The notes under the pieces are model-generated. The model did no database searches, was not told where the DNA came from, and was given only the letters and a program-made list of their open reading frames with translations. 5,563 nt of DNA, taken from assembly GCA_022729285.1 (NCBI GenBank), contig JALDAI010000051.1, forward strand, positions 1 through 5,563. The letters run 5' to 3'. Below are positions 1 through 5,563 of the stretch, piece after piece. This DNA is from Candidatus Nanoanaerosalina archaeon. Lineage in GTDB: Archaea; Nanohalarchaeota; Nanosalinia; Nanosalinales; Nanoanaerosalinaceae. The stretch's first letter is position 1, and every line of letters begins with the position of its first letter. The translations under genes were made by a program, and so were the position numbers.

Positions 1-153
1 ATAAACTACTTTACCTTCATGATCCTTGATAAATTCTTCTCTAACTGCATCCTCTCCAAACTCTTCTATTAGCGCATTGTAAGGACGGTATAAGTTTTTA
101 TCTAAATTAAGGTATCTATTAACAAAAGAATTCTTTAATAGCTTTTTCACCAT
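1..153 (-). pseudogene. Continuation of the radical SAM gene in the shifted frame, runs off left edge
   Basis: In the frame +1 to the B12-binding fragment, the minus strand is open from an ATG at 153 to the window edge (51 codons, no stop). From about position 129 it reads SFVNRYLNLDKNLYRPYNAL, then IEEFGEDAVREEF, then IKDHEGKVVY. If one T is removed from the coding-strand TTTT run (positions 127-124), the upstream frame reads straight through as GEKAIKEFFVNRYLNLD. That gives a plausible linker between the cobalamin domain and the radical SAM barrel. The alternative is a separate small or partial gene starting at the ATG at 153 inside the previous gene. This is less likely because the first residues would be out-of-frame coding of a conserved motif, and no clear ribosome-binding site is seen. 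The radical SAM cysteines would lie outside the window, so the link is inferred. Confidence 0.55.
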
Positions 154-556
154 CCCCTACAATCCCGTAATCAATATATTTTGAATCCTCAATTATGTTG
201 CCTCCCGCATACCTGACGTGAGAACCTCCCACAACAACAGGAACATCCAATCTCTCACTTATCTGCTTTGAAATATTTTTAACCCGGAACCAGAATGGAG
301 CAGTAGCCTGTATGCCAACTAAATCAGGATTAAACGTTTCTAACTTCTGTAAAATTCCCTCTCTGTCATTAAAATAACCGTCTATCATCTGTACTTCATG
401 CCCAGCACTCTTCAATGCCGATGACAAATACATTAAACCCAATGGATTCTCAACATACGGGATACCAGCTTTCTTAGACTCCTGAGATCTACTTCTCACA
501 TAATCAGGATGAGTCTCTGTAAAATCATAATCCGGAATCAGAACCGATACTTTCAT
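119..556 (-). pseudogene. B12-binding domain of a radical SAM protein, 5' part of a frameshifted gene
   Basis: This 145-residue reading frame encodes a Rossmann-like cobalamin-binding domain of the kind found at the N-terminus of B12-dependent radical SAM enzymes. Visible hallmarks are the first beta strand MKVSVLIPDYD, the helix PLGLMYLSSAL (about 38-48), the strand PDLVGIQATAPF (about 76-87), VPVVVGGSH (about 105-113) and the domain-ending GIVGDGEKAIKEF (about 131-143). Whole family members run on into a radical SAM barrel with a CxxxCxxC cluster, which is absent here because the frame ends at TAA (121-119), followed at once by TAG. A +1-shifted frame continues to the left edge, so this is probably the front of a longer gene interrupted by one extra base in the A run at 124-127. 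The ATG at 556 is supported by a TATA-like box 28 nt upstream. The substrate cannot be told: the family includes methyltransferases and other enzymes. The domain call is strong; whether the gene is truly broken is uncertain. Confidence 0.75.
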
Positions 557-579
557 ATAACCTAGAATTTATTTAGAAA

Positions 580-588
580 TTTTAAAAA
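580..588 (-). promoter_or_regulatory. TATA-like box for the B12-binding radical SAM gene
   Basis: Read on the minus strand this is TTTTTAAAA, centred 28 nt upstream of the ATG at 556. This is the archaeal box A spacing expected if transcription starts at or next to the start codon. No GGAGG-like site precedes the ATG (the bases are CTAGGTTAT), which fits a leaderless mRNA. The box has almost the same sequence as the one in front of the phosphorylase gene. Confidence 0.55.
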
Positions 589-639
589 TACTGACAATAA
601 GTTCACTAATTAAAAAAAACTGTTGTCCTAACCTTCAGC

Positions 640-661
640 TGTTGAAAAGACTCATTCAACA
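640..661. promoter_or_regulatory. 22-bp dyad in the divergent promoter region, candidate operator
   Basis: The sequence is TGTTGAA, 8 bp, then TTCAACA: a perfect 7-bp inverted repeat. It lies in the 165-bp gap between the two divergent genes, centred about 71 bp upstream of the phosphorylase start and about 45 bp upstream of its TATA-like box. An overlapping imperfect palindrome reads TTCAGCTGTTGAA (634-646), and the half-site CTGTTG occurs at both 620-625 and 639-644. This spacing suits a dimeric transcription factor acting upstream of the core promoter. No regulator can be named, and a chance dyad cannot be excluded. Confidence 0.4.
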
Positions 662-690
662 TTATCCCAAAGAAAACCCATATTCAAATT

Positions 691-699
691 TTTTTAAAG
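691..699 (+). promoter_or_regulatory. TATA-like box for the alpha-glucan phosphorylase gene
   Basis: TTTTTAAAG is centred 27 nt before the ATG at 722 and preceded by CAAATT, which could serve as a purine-containing BRE. The interval to the ATG has no Shine-Dalgarno sequence, so a leaderless transcript is the simplest reading. Confidence 0.6.
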
Positions 700-721
700 A
701 ACCATCACCAATCCTTCTATC

Positions 722-2284
722 ATGTCAGAAAGACCAGTAGCATATTTTTGTATGGAGTACGGACTCAACTCAGAGTTCCACACATATTCAGGAGGTCTAG
801 GGGTTTTAGCAGGAGATATTCTTAAAGCCTCAAAAGATCTTGGGGAAAACGTCGTAGGAGTAGGTTTAATGTGGAGTAAAGGTTATGTAGAGCAGTTCAA
901 CTGCGATGACAGTGTAAAACACAAGTATTACAGCCACAACTACAGCTTCGTAGATAAAGTACATGAAACACAGCTTAAAATAGGAGATCAAGAATTAACC
1001 ATAGATGTTTACAAAACAGAGAAATACGGTAACGCTCCTCTATACCTTTTAGATACAAATAATCTTTCAAACACGTTTGAACAGCGACAGCTTACTTCTA
1101 AGTTATACATGGGATCCCAAGAGGAAAAAATGTTACAACAAGTGATTTTAGGTAAAGGAGGGCTCAAAGTACTTGAAGAACTAGGAGAATTCCCTGAAAA
1201 AGTCCATATGAACGAATCAGACTCGTTTTTCGCAGGTCTTGAAATGATTAGGAGAAGTACGGACGGTAGTTTCGAAGAAGAGCTAGAAAAGAATAAAGAA
1301 AAAGTTGTTTTTACCACTCACACTCCTATTGAAGCAGGAAATCCTAAATTCAGCCATGGAGCTATTGAAAACTCAGGCGTTGCAAAAGAGTATGGAGAAG
1401 TAGATCTTAGAAAGTTAGCAGAAGATCCTTTCAACTCAACCCTTGCATGCCTACGTATAGCCGGTAAAACTAATGCTGTAGCTGAAAGACACGAAACAGT
1501 TGCTAGAGAAATGTGGTCAGGATTCGAAAACACTTGTGAGATAACCGGTATAACCAACGGAGTTCATCTTCCTACTTGGCAGTCAGAGAAAGTTAAAGGA
1601 AAAACAGGTGAAGAACTCTGGAGAGCTCATCAAGAAGAAAAAAAGGAGCTTATCAAAGTATTAAACGCTGATTTAGATCCTGAAAAACCGCTTATAGGTT
1701 TCGCAAGACGTTTCACAGATTATAAGCGACCTACATTACTACTTGACAACCCTGAAATAGAGAAAGAGATACTTGAAAACTTCAATATAGTTTTCGCCGG
1801 AAAAGCCCATATAGAGGATGTGCATGGACAAAAAATGGTTAATAGAGTCTACCATAAATCTCTTAGAGACGACTCTGTTGTATGGATAGAGAACTATGAT
1901 ATGAAAGATGCTGAACGACTGATTAAAGGATGCGATATATGGCTTTCAAGTCCGATCCCTAAGAAAGAGGCTTGTAGCACTTCAGTAATAAAAGCAGCTG
2001 CTAACGGTTTACTAAATGTTTCAACGCCTGATGGCTGGTGCTGGGAAGCTATAAATTCAGGAGAAAACGGCTGGCTTTACGGAAACGATGAACCGGAAGA
2101 TAACAGAGTTGAACAGGACAGAAAAGATTTAGAAGCTTTGAAAAAAGTTTTAGTCGATGAGATACTCCCTTCATACAACGATAAAAATAAGTGGATAAGT
2201 ATGATGGAGAGGGCAATAGAAACCTCTAAGGAGTATTCAGCAAAAGAAATGGTTAAGAAGTATAGGGAAAGGCTTTGGGACTAA
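722..2284 (+). CDS. GT35 alpha-glucan (glycogen/maltodextrin) phosphorylase, short archaeal type
   Basis: This is a PLP-dependent cytoplasmic enzyme family that phosphorolyses alpha-1,4-glucans to glucose 1-phosphate. At 520 aa it is much shorter than the roughly 800-residue animal and bacterial enzymes and resembles the compact alpha-glucan phosphorylase subfamily. Recognisable blocks are AYFCMEYGLNSEF (7-19), YSGGLGVLAGD (22-32), TTHTPIEAG (198-206), ITNGVHLPTW (277-286), IGFARRFTDYKRPTLL (325-340), FAGKAH (358-363), ENYDMKDAERL (390-400) and DGWCWE (437-442). By alignment to rabbit glycogen phosphorylase, R330 and K335 match phosphate ligands R569 and K574, H200 matches H377, T420 matches T676, and K424 is the PLP lysine (K680). 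Two loops depart from consensus: EASGTSGMK is EACSTSVIK (416-424) and HLNEGH is HMNESD (162-167), so donor-sugar binding may differ. The start is set by the ATG at 722 with a TATA-like box 27 nt upstream. The gene ends tail-to-tail with mfnB, sharing 4 bp. Family assignment is firm; exact substrate is not. Confidence 0.93.
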   Translation: MSERPVAYFCMEYGLNSEFHTYSGGLGVLAGDILKASKDLGENVVGVGLMWSKGYVEQFNCDDSVKHKYYSHNYSFVDKVHETQLKIGDQELTIDVYKTEKYGNAPLYLLDTNNLSNTFEQRQLTSKLYMGSQEEKMLQQVILGKGGLKVLEELGEFPEKVHMNESDSFFAGLEMIRRSTDGSFEEELEKNKEKVVFTTHTPIEAGNPKFSHGAIENSGVAKEYGEVDLRKLAEDPFNSTLACLRIAGKTNAVAERHETVAREMWSGFENTCEITGITNGVHLPTWQSEKVKGKTGEELWRAHQEEKKELIKVLNADLDPEKPLIGFARRFTDYKRPTLLLDNPEIEKEILENFNIVFAGKAHIEDVHGQKMVNRVYHKSLRDDSVVWIENYDMKDAERLIKGCDIWLSSPIPKKEACSTSVIKAAANGLLNVSTPDGWCWEAINSGENGWLYGNDEPEDNRVEQDRKDLEALKKVLVDEILPSYNDKNKWISMMERAIETSKEYSAKEMVKKYRERLWD

Positions 2285-2991
2285 CCTTTCTTTATTTTTT
2301 CTACTAACTTCTCAGTTTTTTCCCTACTAATAGATGCTTCCCTAACATTTTCATCACATACAGCCCCTCTAACACCGAAAATATCTCCTTTAATCTCTCT
2401 AACTTTTTCTACATGCTCTTTTCTTAAAGATCCTGCTAAAGCCGTTTCCAAACCTTTTTCATGGCTTTTCTCAACAAATTTCTTTAACTCTTCTAAACTC
2501 ATATGGTCAAAAATGTTTTTTCCATCTTTAACAGCTGTATCCACCATAATAAGATCTGCACCAGCTTTTTCGCCTATTTCAGGCAGCTTTAAAGGATTTA
2601 TACTCCCACACCTTTGATAATCTGCATAAAGTGCTCCTACAACCTTAATATCTTTATCTATATCTTTTATAGCCCTCCTACATTTTTTAAGCAAATTTAC
2701 GGCCTTATCAACTGTTTCAGGGCCTAACAAACCTATTTTTATGTAGTCTGGGGAGTATTTAGCGGCGCCTGCTACAGCAAAGGAAACTGTTCCTGGTAAG
2801 TTAGGTACATCGCCTATAGCCAAACTTATCTCAAAAGTATCAGAAACCGTTTCAACAATTTCCTCAACTATCCAAGGAAAATTTGCACCAAGAGAACCTT
2901 CTTCAGGGTTTTTTATATCTATAATATCGGTTTCAGTGCTTAAAATCTGTTCAGCTTCTTTTTTATCGGTGACTGTGATAAGCGACTTCAT
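2281..2991 (-). CDS. mfnB: (5-formylfuran-3-yl)methyl phosphate synthase (4-HFC-P synthase), methanofuran biosynthesis
   Basis: MfnB condenses two molecules of glyceraldehyde 3-phosphate into the furan phosphate that starts methanofuran biosynthesis. Methanofuran is the C1 carrier for formyl groups in methanogens and some other C1-using microbes; the enzyme is a cytoplasmic TIM barrel. The 236-aa length is typical. Family motifs are DIIDIKNPEEGSLGANFPW (22-40), AIGDVPNLPGT (58-68), DYIKIGL (82-88), MVDTAVKDGKNIFD (149-162), ALAGSL (about 187-192) and FGVRGAVC. The active-site residues described for Methanocaldococcus MJ1099 fall at the same numbers: Schiff-base K27, K85, D151 and K155. Catalysis should therefore be intact. 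The ATG at 2991 lies 3 nt after the stop of the upstream membrane-protein gene, suggesting co-transcription. It has no Shine-Dalgarno site, however, and a TATA-like stretch is centred 27 nt upstream. The 3' end overlaps the convergent phosphorylase stop codon. Confidence 0.95.
   Translation of the reverse strand: MKSLITVTDKKEAEQILSTETDIIDIKNPEEGSLGANFPWIVEEIVETVSDTFEISLAIGDVPNLPGTVSFAVAGAAKYSPDYIKIGLLGPETVDKAVNLLKKCRRAIKDIDKDIKVVGALYADYQRCGSINPLKLPEIGEKAGADLIMVDTAVKDGKNIFDHMSLEELKKFVEKSHEKGLETALAGSLRKEHVEKVREIKGDIFGVRGAVCDENVREASISREKTEKLVEKIKKG
2287..2321 (+). terminator. T-rich transcription terminator candidate for the phosphorylase gene
   Basis: Just after the phosphorylase stop, the + strand carries T runs, with T6 at 2295-2300 and again at 2316-2321, separated by a short mixed stretch. 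Archaeal RNA polymerase can terminate at oligo-U without a hairpin, so this is a reasonable terminator. The same bases encode the lysine-rich C-terminus of mfnB on the other strand, which alone could explain the T content. Confidence 0.35.
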
Positions 2992-2994
2992 AAC

Positions 2995-4710
2995 TTATTT
3001 AACGCATAAAACCTTTTTTAAACTATTTTCTGGCCAAAGGTATGCTGTAAAGAATATGATTAATACAGTTATAGGGACTAATGTCCATGCATAATTTCGG
3101 GTTAACTCTAAGTGCGTAGGCTCCTGTAAGTTTTTATTCTCCCAAACTGTAACCCTATTACCTGTTAACTCTATCTCATCATCCTTAACTTTCTCAAAGC
3201 CTTCAGGCTCTAAAATATCTAAATACAACGGATAATCACCGAGCTGATCCGATTCAAATGCAAAAACATGTTTCAAACCGTTTTCATCGGCTTCATCAAA
3301 AAACTTATCTAGTAAAATCGGGTTTATCCTATCTATTTTAGGCTGTCCTTTTCTATTAAGCCAATCAATATTCCTCCCCTGATAATACTCAGTATCAGTT
3401 GTGCTTTGACCGCTAAGAATTGTTAGTTCAGATATTCTATAGCCATACCCTAAAGTTTGGAAACGGTGCTCCCCGGTAGAGTTACTTTCAAGGTATGATA
3501 AGATGAATTCATTATGACTCAGTCTAACAAGATCTATATCAAACATAGATGTACCGTGGAATGTTTCATAAGACTGTAAAGAAAGTCCAAAGTTAAATAA
3601 AAAGTAGACTAAAACCGTTAAGACAAATAACTTTTTACCGAACTTTGCATAATTCTCTTTAATAACAGCAAACATATAACCCGTAATACCGCTTAAAAGC
3701 AATCCTGAGAAGATAATAAACCTTTCATATGTCAACCAGCTAAAAAGATCTCCAAAGATTATTTCAGGTAGAAAAGTTGTTCTACCAAGCCCTAAAACTA
3801 AGAAAAGTAAGGATATGATCCATATTTTAAATATTCCTCCAGAGAACATACCTATCTTAATAAACACTAATGGAGATATAAGTCCGATAGCTGCTAAACC
3901 AATATCAGAATAAATCCATTGAACTCTTAAATCCCTATCATATGTGAAAATACTTTCTCTTGAATTATGCGTTATCTCCACACCACTAATCGGTTCTTCT
4001 AAAAGACTGTTTAAAAATGGGTTTAGGCCACCTAAAATAATTATGAATACTAAAAAAAGAGAGAATAAAATCCATTTGAATTTATAAACATCTAAAAACT
4101 CTGTTTCAGAGATAAATAACAGCACAAAGAAAATCGAGAAAATGATAAATGAAAAATGGTGTGTAAAACCTACTATGGAAAAGCTTAAGGCGAAAAAAAG
4201 ATAGTTTCGGTAAATTTTTTCTCTGAGACATTTTATTAGTATTCTAGAGGCTAAAAAACCGAAACCAAAACCAAGTAAAGTTGTGAACTGTCCGTACGTG
4301 AACAACATTTCAAAAAAACCGCTTGTAAAGAAAACAAAAAAGTATATCCAAGGAAAATAAGTTTCATCAATCTTTATAAACTCTATAAAGAACTTAGAGA
4401 CATTATAAGATAGAAAAACCCAGCCAATAACGGATAATACCCTAATAGAAAAAAATAGTCCGAAGTAATTACTCATCCTTGAAAGTATTAAGTGGCCTAA
4501 CGGAGGATATGTTGTTACATTTCTCCCTACGTTTAATGAAATCTGTACAATTGAGAAAGGGTTTTGAAGATAATGTTTAGCAGTTTCTAAGTGAAAAAAA
4601 TGGTCGAAAGTGTATAACTCAACTAAGTGAAAAAAAACCATGCCTATAATTAAAGAAATGGATATGGTTAAAACCGTTTTAGAAACTCTAATCCTTGATC
4701 CTTTACTCAT
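2995..4710 (-). CDS. Polytopic membrane protein, GT-C / PTPS-related-like, probable envelope glycosylation function
   Basis: This 571-aa integral membrane protein has about ten hydrophobic segments, roughly at 12-32, 83-105, 118-138, 141-160, 170-200, 212-229, 268-288, 293-308, 330-350, 360-379 and 541-558. A soluble extracytoplasmic domain (about 380-540) sits before the last segment. The first loop carries FDHFFHLETA (35-44), followed by NVTTYPPLGH (64-73). Later come FTYGQFTTLLGFG (137-149) and THHFSF (183-188). The layout, with an acidic/His first loop, a YPPL motif and a C-terminal domain ending in a TVWEN strand, resembles GT-C polyprenyl-sugar glycosyltransferases and the archaeal '6-pyruvoyl-tetrahydropterin synthase-related' membrane proteins (PF10131). 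I infer that relationship; no enzyme activity is shown. The ATG at 4710 overlaps the upstream stop (ATGA) and follows a strong Shine-Dalgarno site, so it is translationally coupled to the repeat protein. It may modify or help display that protein. Confidence 0.7.
   Translation of the reverse strand: MSKGSRIRVSKTVLTISISLIIGMVFFHLVELYTFDHFFHLETAKHYLQNPFSIVQISLNVGRNVTTYPPLGHLILSRMSNYFGLFFSIRVLSVIGWVFLSYNVSKFFIEFIKIDETYFPWIYFFVFFTSGFFEMLFTYGQFTTLLGFGFGFLASRILIKCLREKIYRNYLFFALSFSIVGFTHHFSFIIFSIFFVLLFISETEFLDVYKFKWILFSLFLVFIIILGGLNPFLNSLLEEPISGVEITHNSRESIFTYDRDLRVQWIYSDIGLAAIGLISPLVFIKIGMFSGGIFKIWIISLLFLVLGLGRTTFLPEIIFGDLFSWLTYERFIIFSGLLLSGITGYMFAVIKENYAKFGKKLFVLTVLVYFLFNFGLSLQSYETFHGTSMFDIDLVRLSHNEFILSYLESNSTGEHRFQTLGYGYRISELTILSGQSTTDTEYYQGRNIDWLNRKGQPKIDRINPILLDKFFDEADENGLKHVFAFESDQLGDYPLYLDILEPEGFEKVKDDEIELTGNRVTVWENKNLQEPTHLELTRNYAWTLVPITVLIIFFTAYLWPENSLKKVLCVK
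3014..3022 (-). promoter_or_regulatory. Possible internal leaderless promoter for mfnB
   Basis: On the minus strand this reads TTTAAAAAA, centred 27 nt before the mfnB ATG at 2991. The spacing matches the two other TATA-like boxes in the window. It lies inside the last codons of the 571-aa membrane-protein gene, where AAA/TTA codons (Leu-Lys-Lys) could produce it by chance. The lack of any Shine-Dalgarno site before mfnB makes an own promoter more attractive. Confidence 0.35.
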
Positions 4711-5563
4711 TTAACCACCTCCGCCTCCCCTAGTTCAACAAAAATATCTGATCTCGGATAATCTCTCTCCAACTTAATTAACGGTTCAACATCCACCTCA
4801 TATCTGTTTAAACCTTTTTCTAAAGGTAAATATACTTCAGAAAGTTCACTTACCACTTTTCTAACTTCCCTTCCATTATGGTTTGTTAAAGAGATTACCA
4901 TACTTTTTTCCAAACTGTTCCTTAGGTTCATTTTGAAATATGAGTAGTCCTCTAAGTTAACTACTTCAAACTTTGACCCACTATATATTTTTTCAGAGCC
5001 ATAAATATCAGATATATTTTCTCCACTAATAAATGAATTAAGATTAACTTCTCTCAACCTTATGCTTAAACACCTACTGTCCTCAGAGTCTTCTTCAACT
5101 TCTTTAGGAACTAAACAGTTATCAGGTTCAAAATCGGCTTCGAAAGACCTACCTAGAATAATTGGAGAATAATACTGGCTGAAATTAGTTCCGGATAAGA
5201 GCTGAGTACTTTCATTATTTCCATCAAAACTTAACTCTATTCTACGATCCTTTTGGTAGGAGCGGTGTTCAAAATTAAATGTTGAGATTCTTTCCTCTCC
5301 AAATTCAGATTTAAACTTACCTTTTTCAAACATCCATCTTTTTTCCTCCTCTCCTTTCTCCTCGCCAAAACCTTCTTTAAACTCAATATCTCCTCTTTTA
5401 TGGTATAAATAGTCCTTTAAATTAAATGACAAGCACCTGTCATCCTCAGACCCCTCAACCTCCTCAGAAACAACACTACAACTAGCATTAAACTCAACAG
5501 GAACCAAACCCTCATCCAACTCCAACCAAGGAACAGAAACAACACCACCCCCCTCACCAACAA
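4707..5563 (-). CDS. Acidic repeat protein with C-x14-C modules, probable extracytoplasmic, N-terminus outside window
   Basis: I do not recognise this family. The frame is open to the right edge, so the N-terminus, and any signal peptide, lies beyond the window. A TTG at 5525 is not a convincing start because good coding sequence (VVSVPW just before it) continues upstream. Numbered from that TTG codon, the visible 272 residues hold two divergent modules, each with C-x14-C (C16/C31 and C137/C152), a YG/FG-x-E-[RK]-I block and an N-x-E-x2-S-Y-x-K block. The composition is Glu/Ser/Asn-rich and the pattern is beta-rich. The last part (about 186-270) looks like a jelly-roll, carbohydrate-binding type fold. 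Four N-glycosylation sequons (N13, N104, N114, N170) and the paired cysteines fit an exported, disulfide-bonded protein. No C-terminal membrane anchor is seen. The stop overlaps the start of the downstream GT-C-like gene by 4 bp, so the two are coupled. Confidence 0.7.
   Translation of the reverse strand, partial: VGEGGGVVSVPWLELDEGLVPVEFNASCSVVSEEVEGSEDDRCLSFNLKDYLYHKRGDIEFKEGFGEEKGEEEKRWMFEKGKFKSEFGEERISTFNFEHRSYQKDRRIELSFDGNNESTQLLSGTNFSQYYSPIILGRSFEADFEPDNCLVPKEVEEDSEDSRCLSIRLREVNLNSFISGENISDIYGSEKIYSGSKFEVVNLEDYSYFKMNLRNSLEKSMVISLTNHNGREVRKVVSELSEVYLPLEKGLNRYEVDVEPLIKLERDYPRSDIFVELGEAEVVK
4716..4722 (-). promoter_or_regulatory. Strong Shine-Dalgarno site before the GT-C-like gene
   Basis: The minus strand reads GGAGGTGGTTAA directly before the ATG at 4710. 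GGAGGTG matches the archaeal 16S anti-SD and sits 5 nt from the start. It lies inside the end of the preceding gene and confirms this start and re-initiation at the ATGA junction. The leaderless-looking genes elsewhere in the window lack such a site. Confidence 0.8.
4767..5132 (-). repeat. Protein repeat module 2 of the acidic surface-like protein
   Basis: This covers residues 132 to about 253. It aligns with module 1 at F-x4-C (C137), EVEEDSEDSRCLSI (142-155), YGSEKI (175-180) and NLEDYSYFK (190-198). The cysteine spacing is identical to module 1, and ten of the 17 positions from the first cysteine to CLS are identical. The DNA copies have diverged, so this is an old duplication. Confidence 0.6.
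5133..5492 (-). repeat. Protein repeat module 1 of the acidic surface-like protein
   Basis: This covers residues 12-131 counted from the TTG at 5525. It starts with F-x3-C (C16), then EVEGSEDDRCLSF (22-34), FGEERI (75-80) and NFEHRSYQK (84-92). Relative to module 2 it carries an extra Glu/Lys-rich stretch (about 51-72, GFGEEKGEEEKRW and following). Confidence 0.6.

Noticed and set aside
611..619. A-rich tract in the intergenic region as a minus-strand terminator or second promoter
   Set aside because: It sits upstream of both divergent starts, where no transcript is expected to end, and its spacing fits neither gene's core promoter.
1009..1317. Minus-strand open frame of 102 codons
   Set aside because: It lies wholly inside the phosphorylase gene on the other strand. 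Its Ser/Phe-rich translation is the typical mirror of Glu/Lys-rich coding sequence.
1318..1557. Minus-strand open frame of 79 codons
   Set aside because: It is antisense to conserved phosphorylase blocks (TTHTPIEAG to ITNG), has no promoter or ribosome-binding site, and matches no family I recognise.
2240..2281. Terminator for mfnB inside the phosphorylase 3' end
   Set aside because: The minus strand has only short T runs (TTTCTTTT) and no hairpin. That is too weak to call, although termination must happen somewhere near here.
5523..5525. TTG as the start of the acidic repeat protein
   Set aside because: The frame stays open upstream to the window edge with coding-like sequence, no SD is visible at the right distance, and an exported protein would need a signal peptide that is not seen here.

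Overview
The window looks archaeal, probably from a low-GC methanogen or a relative. The evidence is an MfnB-type methanofuran-biosynthesis gene, T/A-rich TATA-like boxes about 27 nt upstream of start codons with no Shine-Dalgarno site (leaderless geometry), and a GGAGGTG ribosome-binding site at an internal operon gene. By eye the DNA is AT-rich. No finer taxonomic placement is safe from this sequence.

Left part (1-721): a leftward gene starts at 556 and encodes the cobalamin-binding half of a B12-dependent radical SAM protein. Its frame stops at 119-121, but a +1-shifted frame continues openly to the left edge, so the gene looks broken by a single extra base in the A run at 124-127, or by a sequencing error there. 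A 165-bp intergenic region (557-721) holds divergent TATA-like boxes and a 22-bp dyad, and separates this gene from a rightward gene.

Middle (722-2284): a complete 520-aa GT35 alpha-glucan (glycogen/maltodextrin) phosphorylase on the + strand. It keeps the PLP lysine and phosphate-binding residues but has altered glucose-side active-site loops. It runs tail-to-tail into mfnB, and the two genes share 4 bp.

Right part (2281-5563): a leftward cluster. In transcription order it has a right-truncated acidic protein with two divergent repeat units, each carrying a C-x14-C pair; a 571-aa polytopic membrane protein resembling GT-C / PTPS-related membrane proteins (ATGA overlap, strong SD); and mfnB, 3 nt further on and possibly with its own leaderless promoter. 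The first two genes look like a translationally coupled envelope or glycosylation pair. mfnB is a metabolic gene that may simply share the transcript. No RNA genes, CRISPR arrays or mobile elements were seen.
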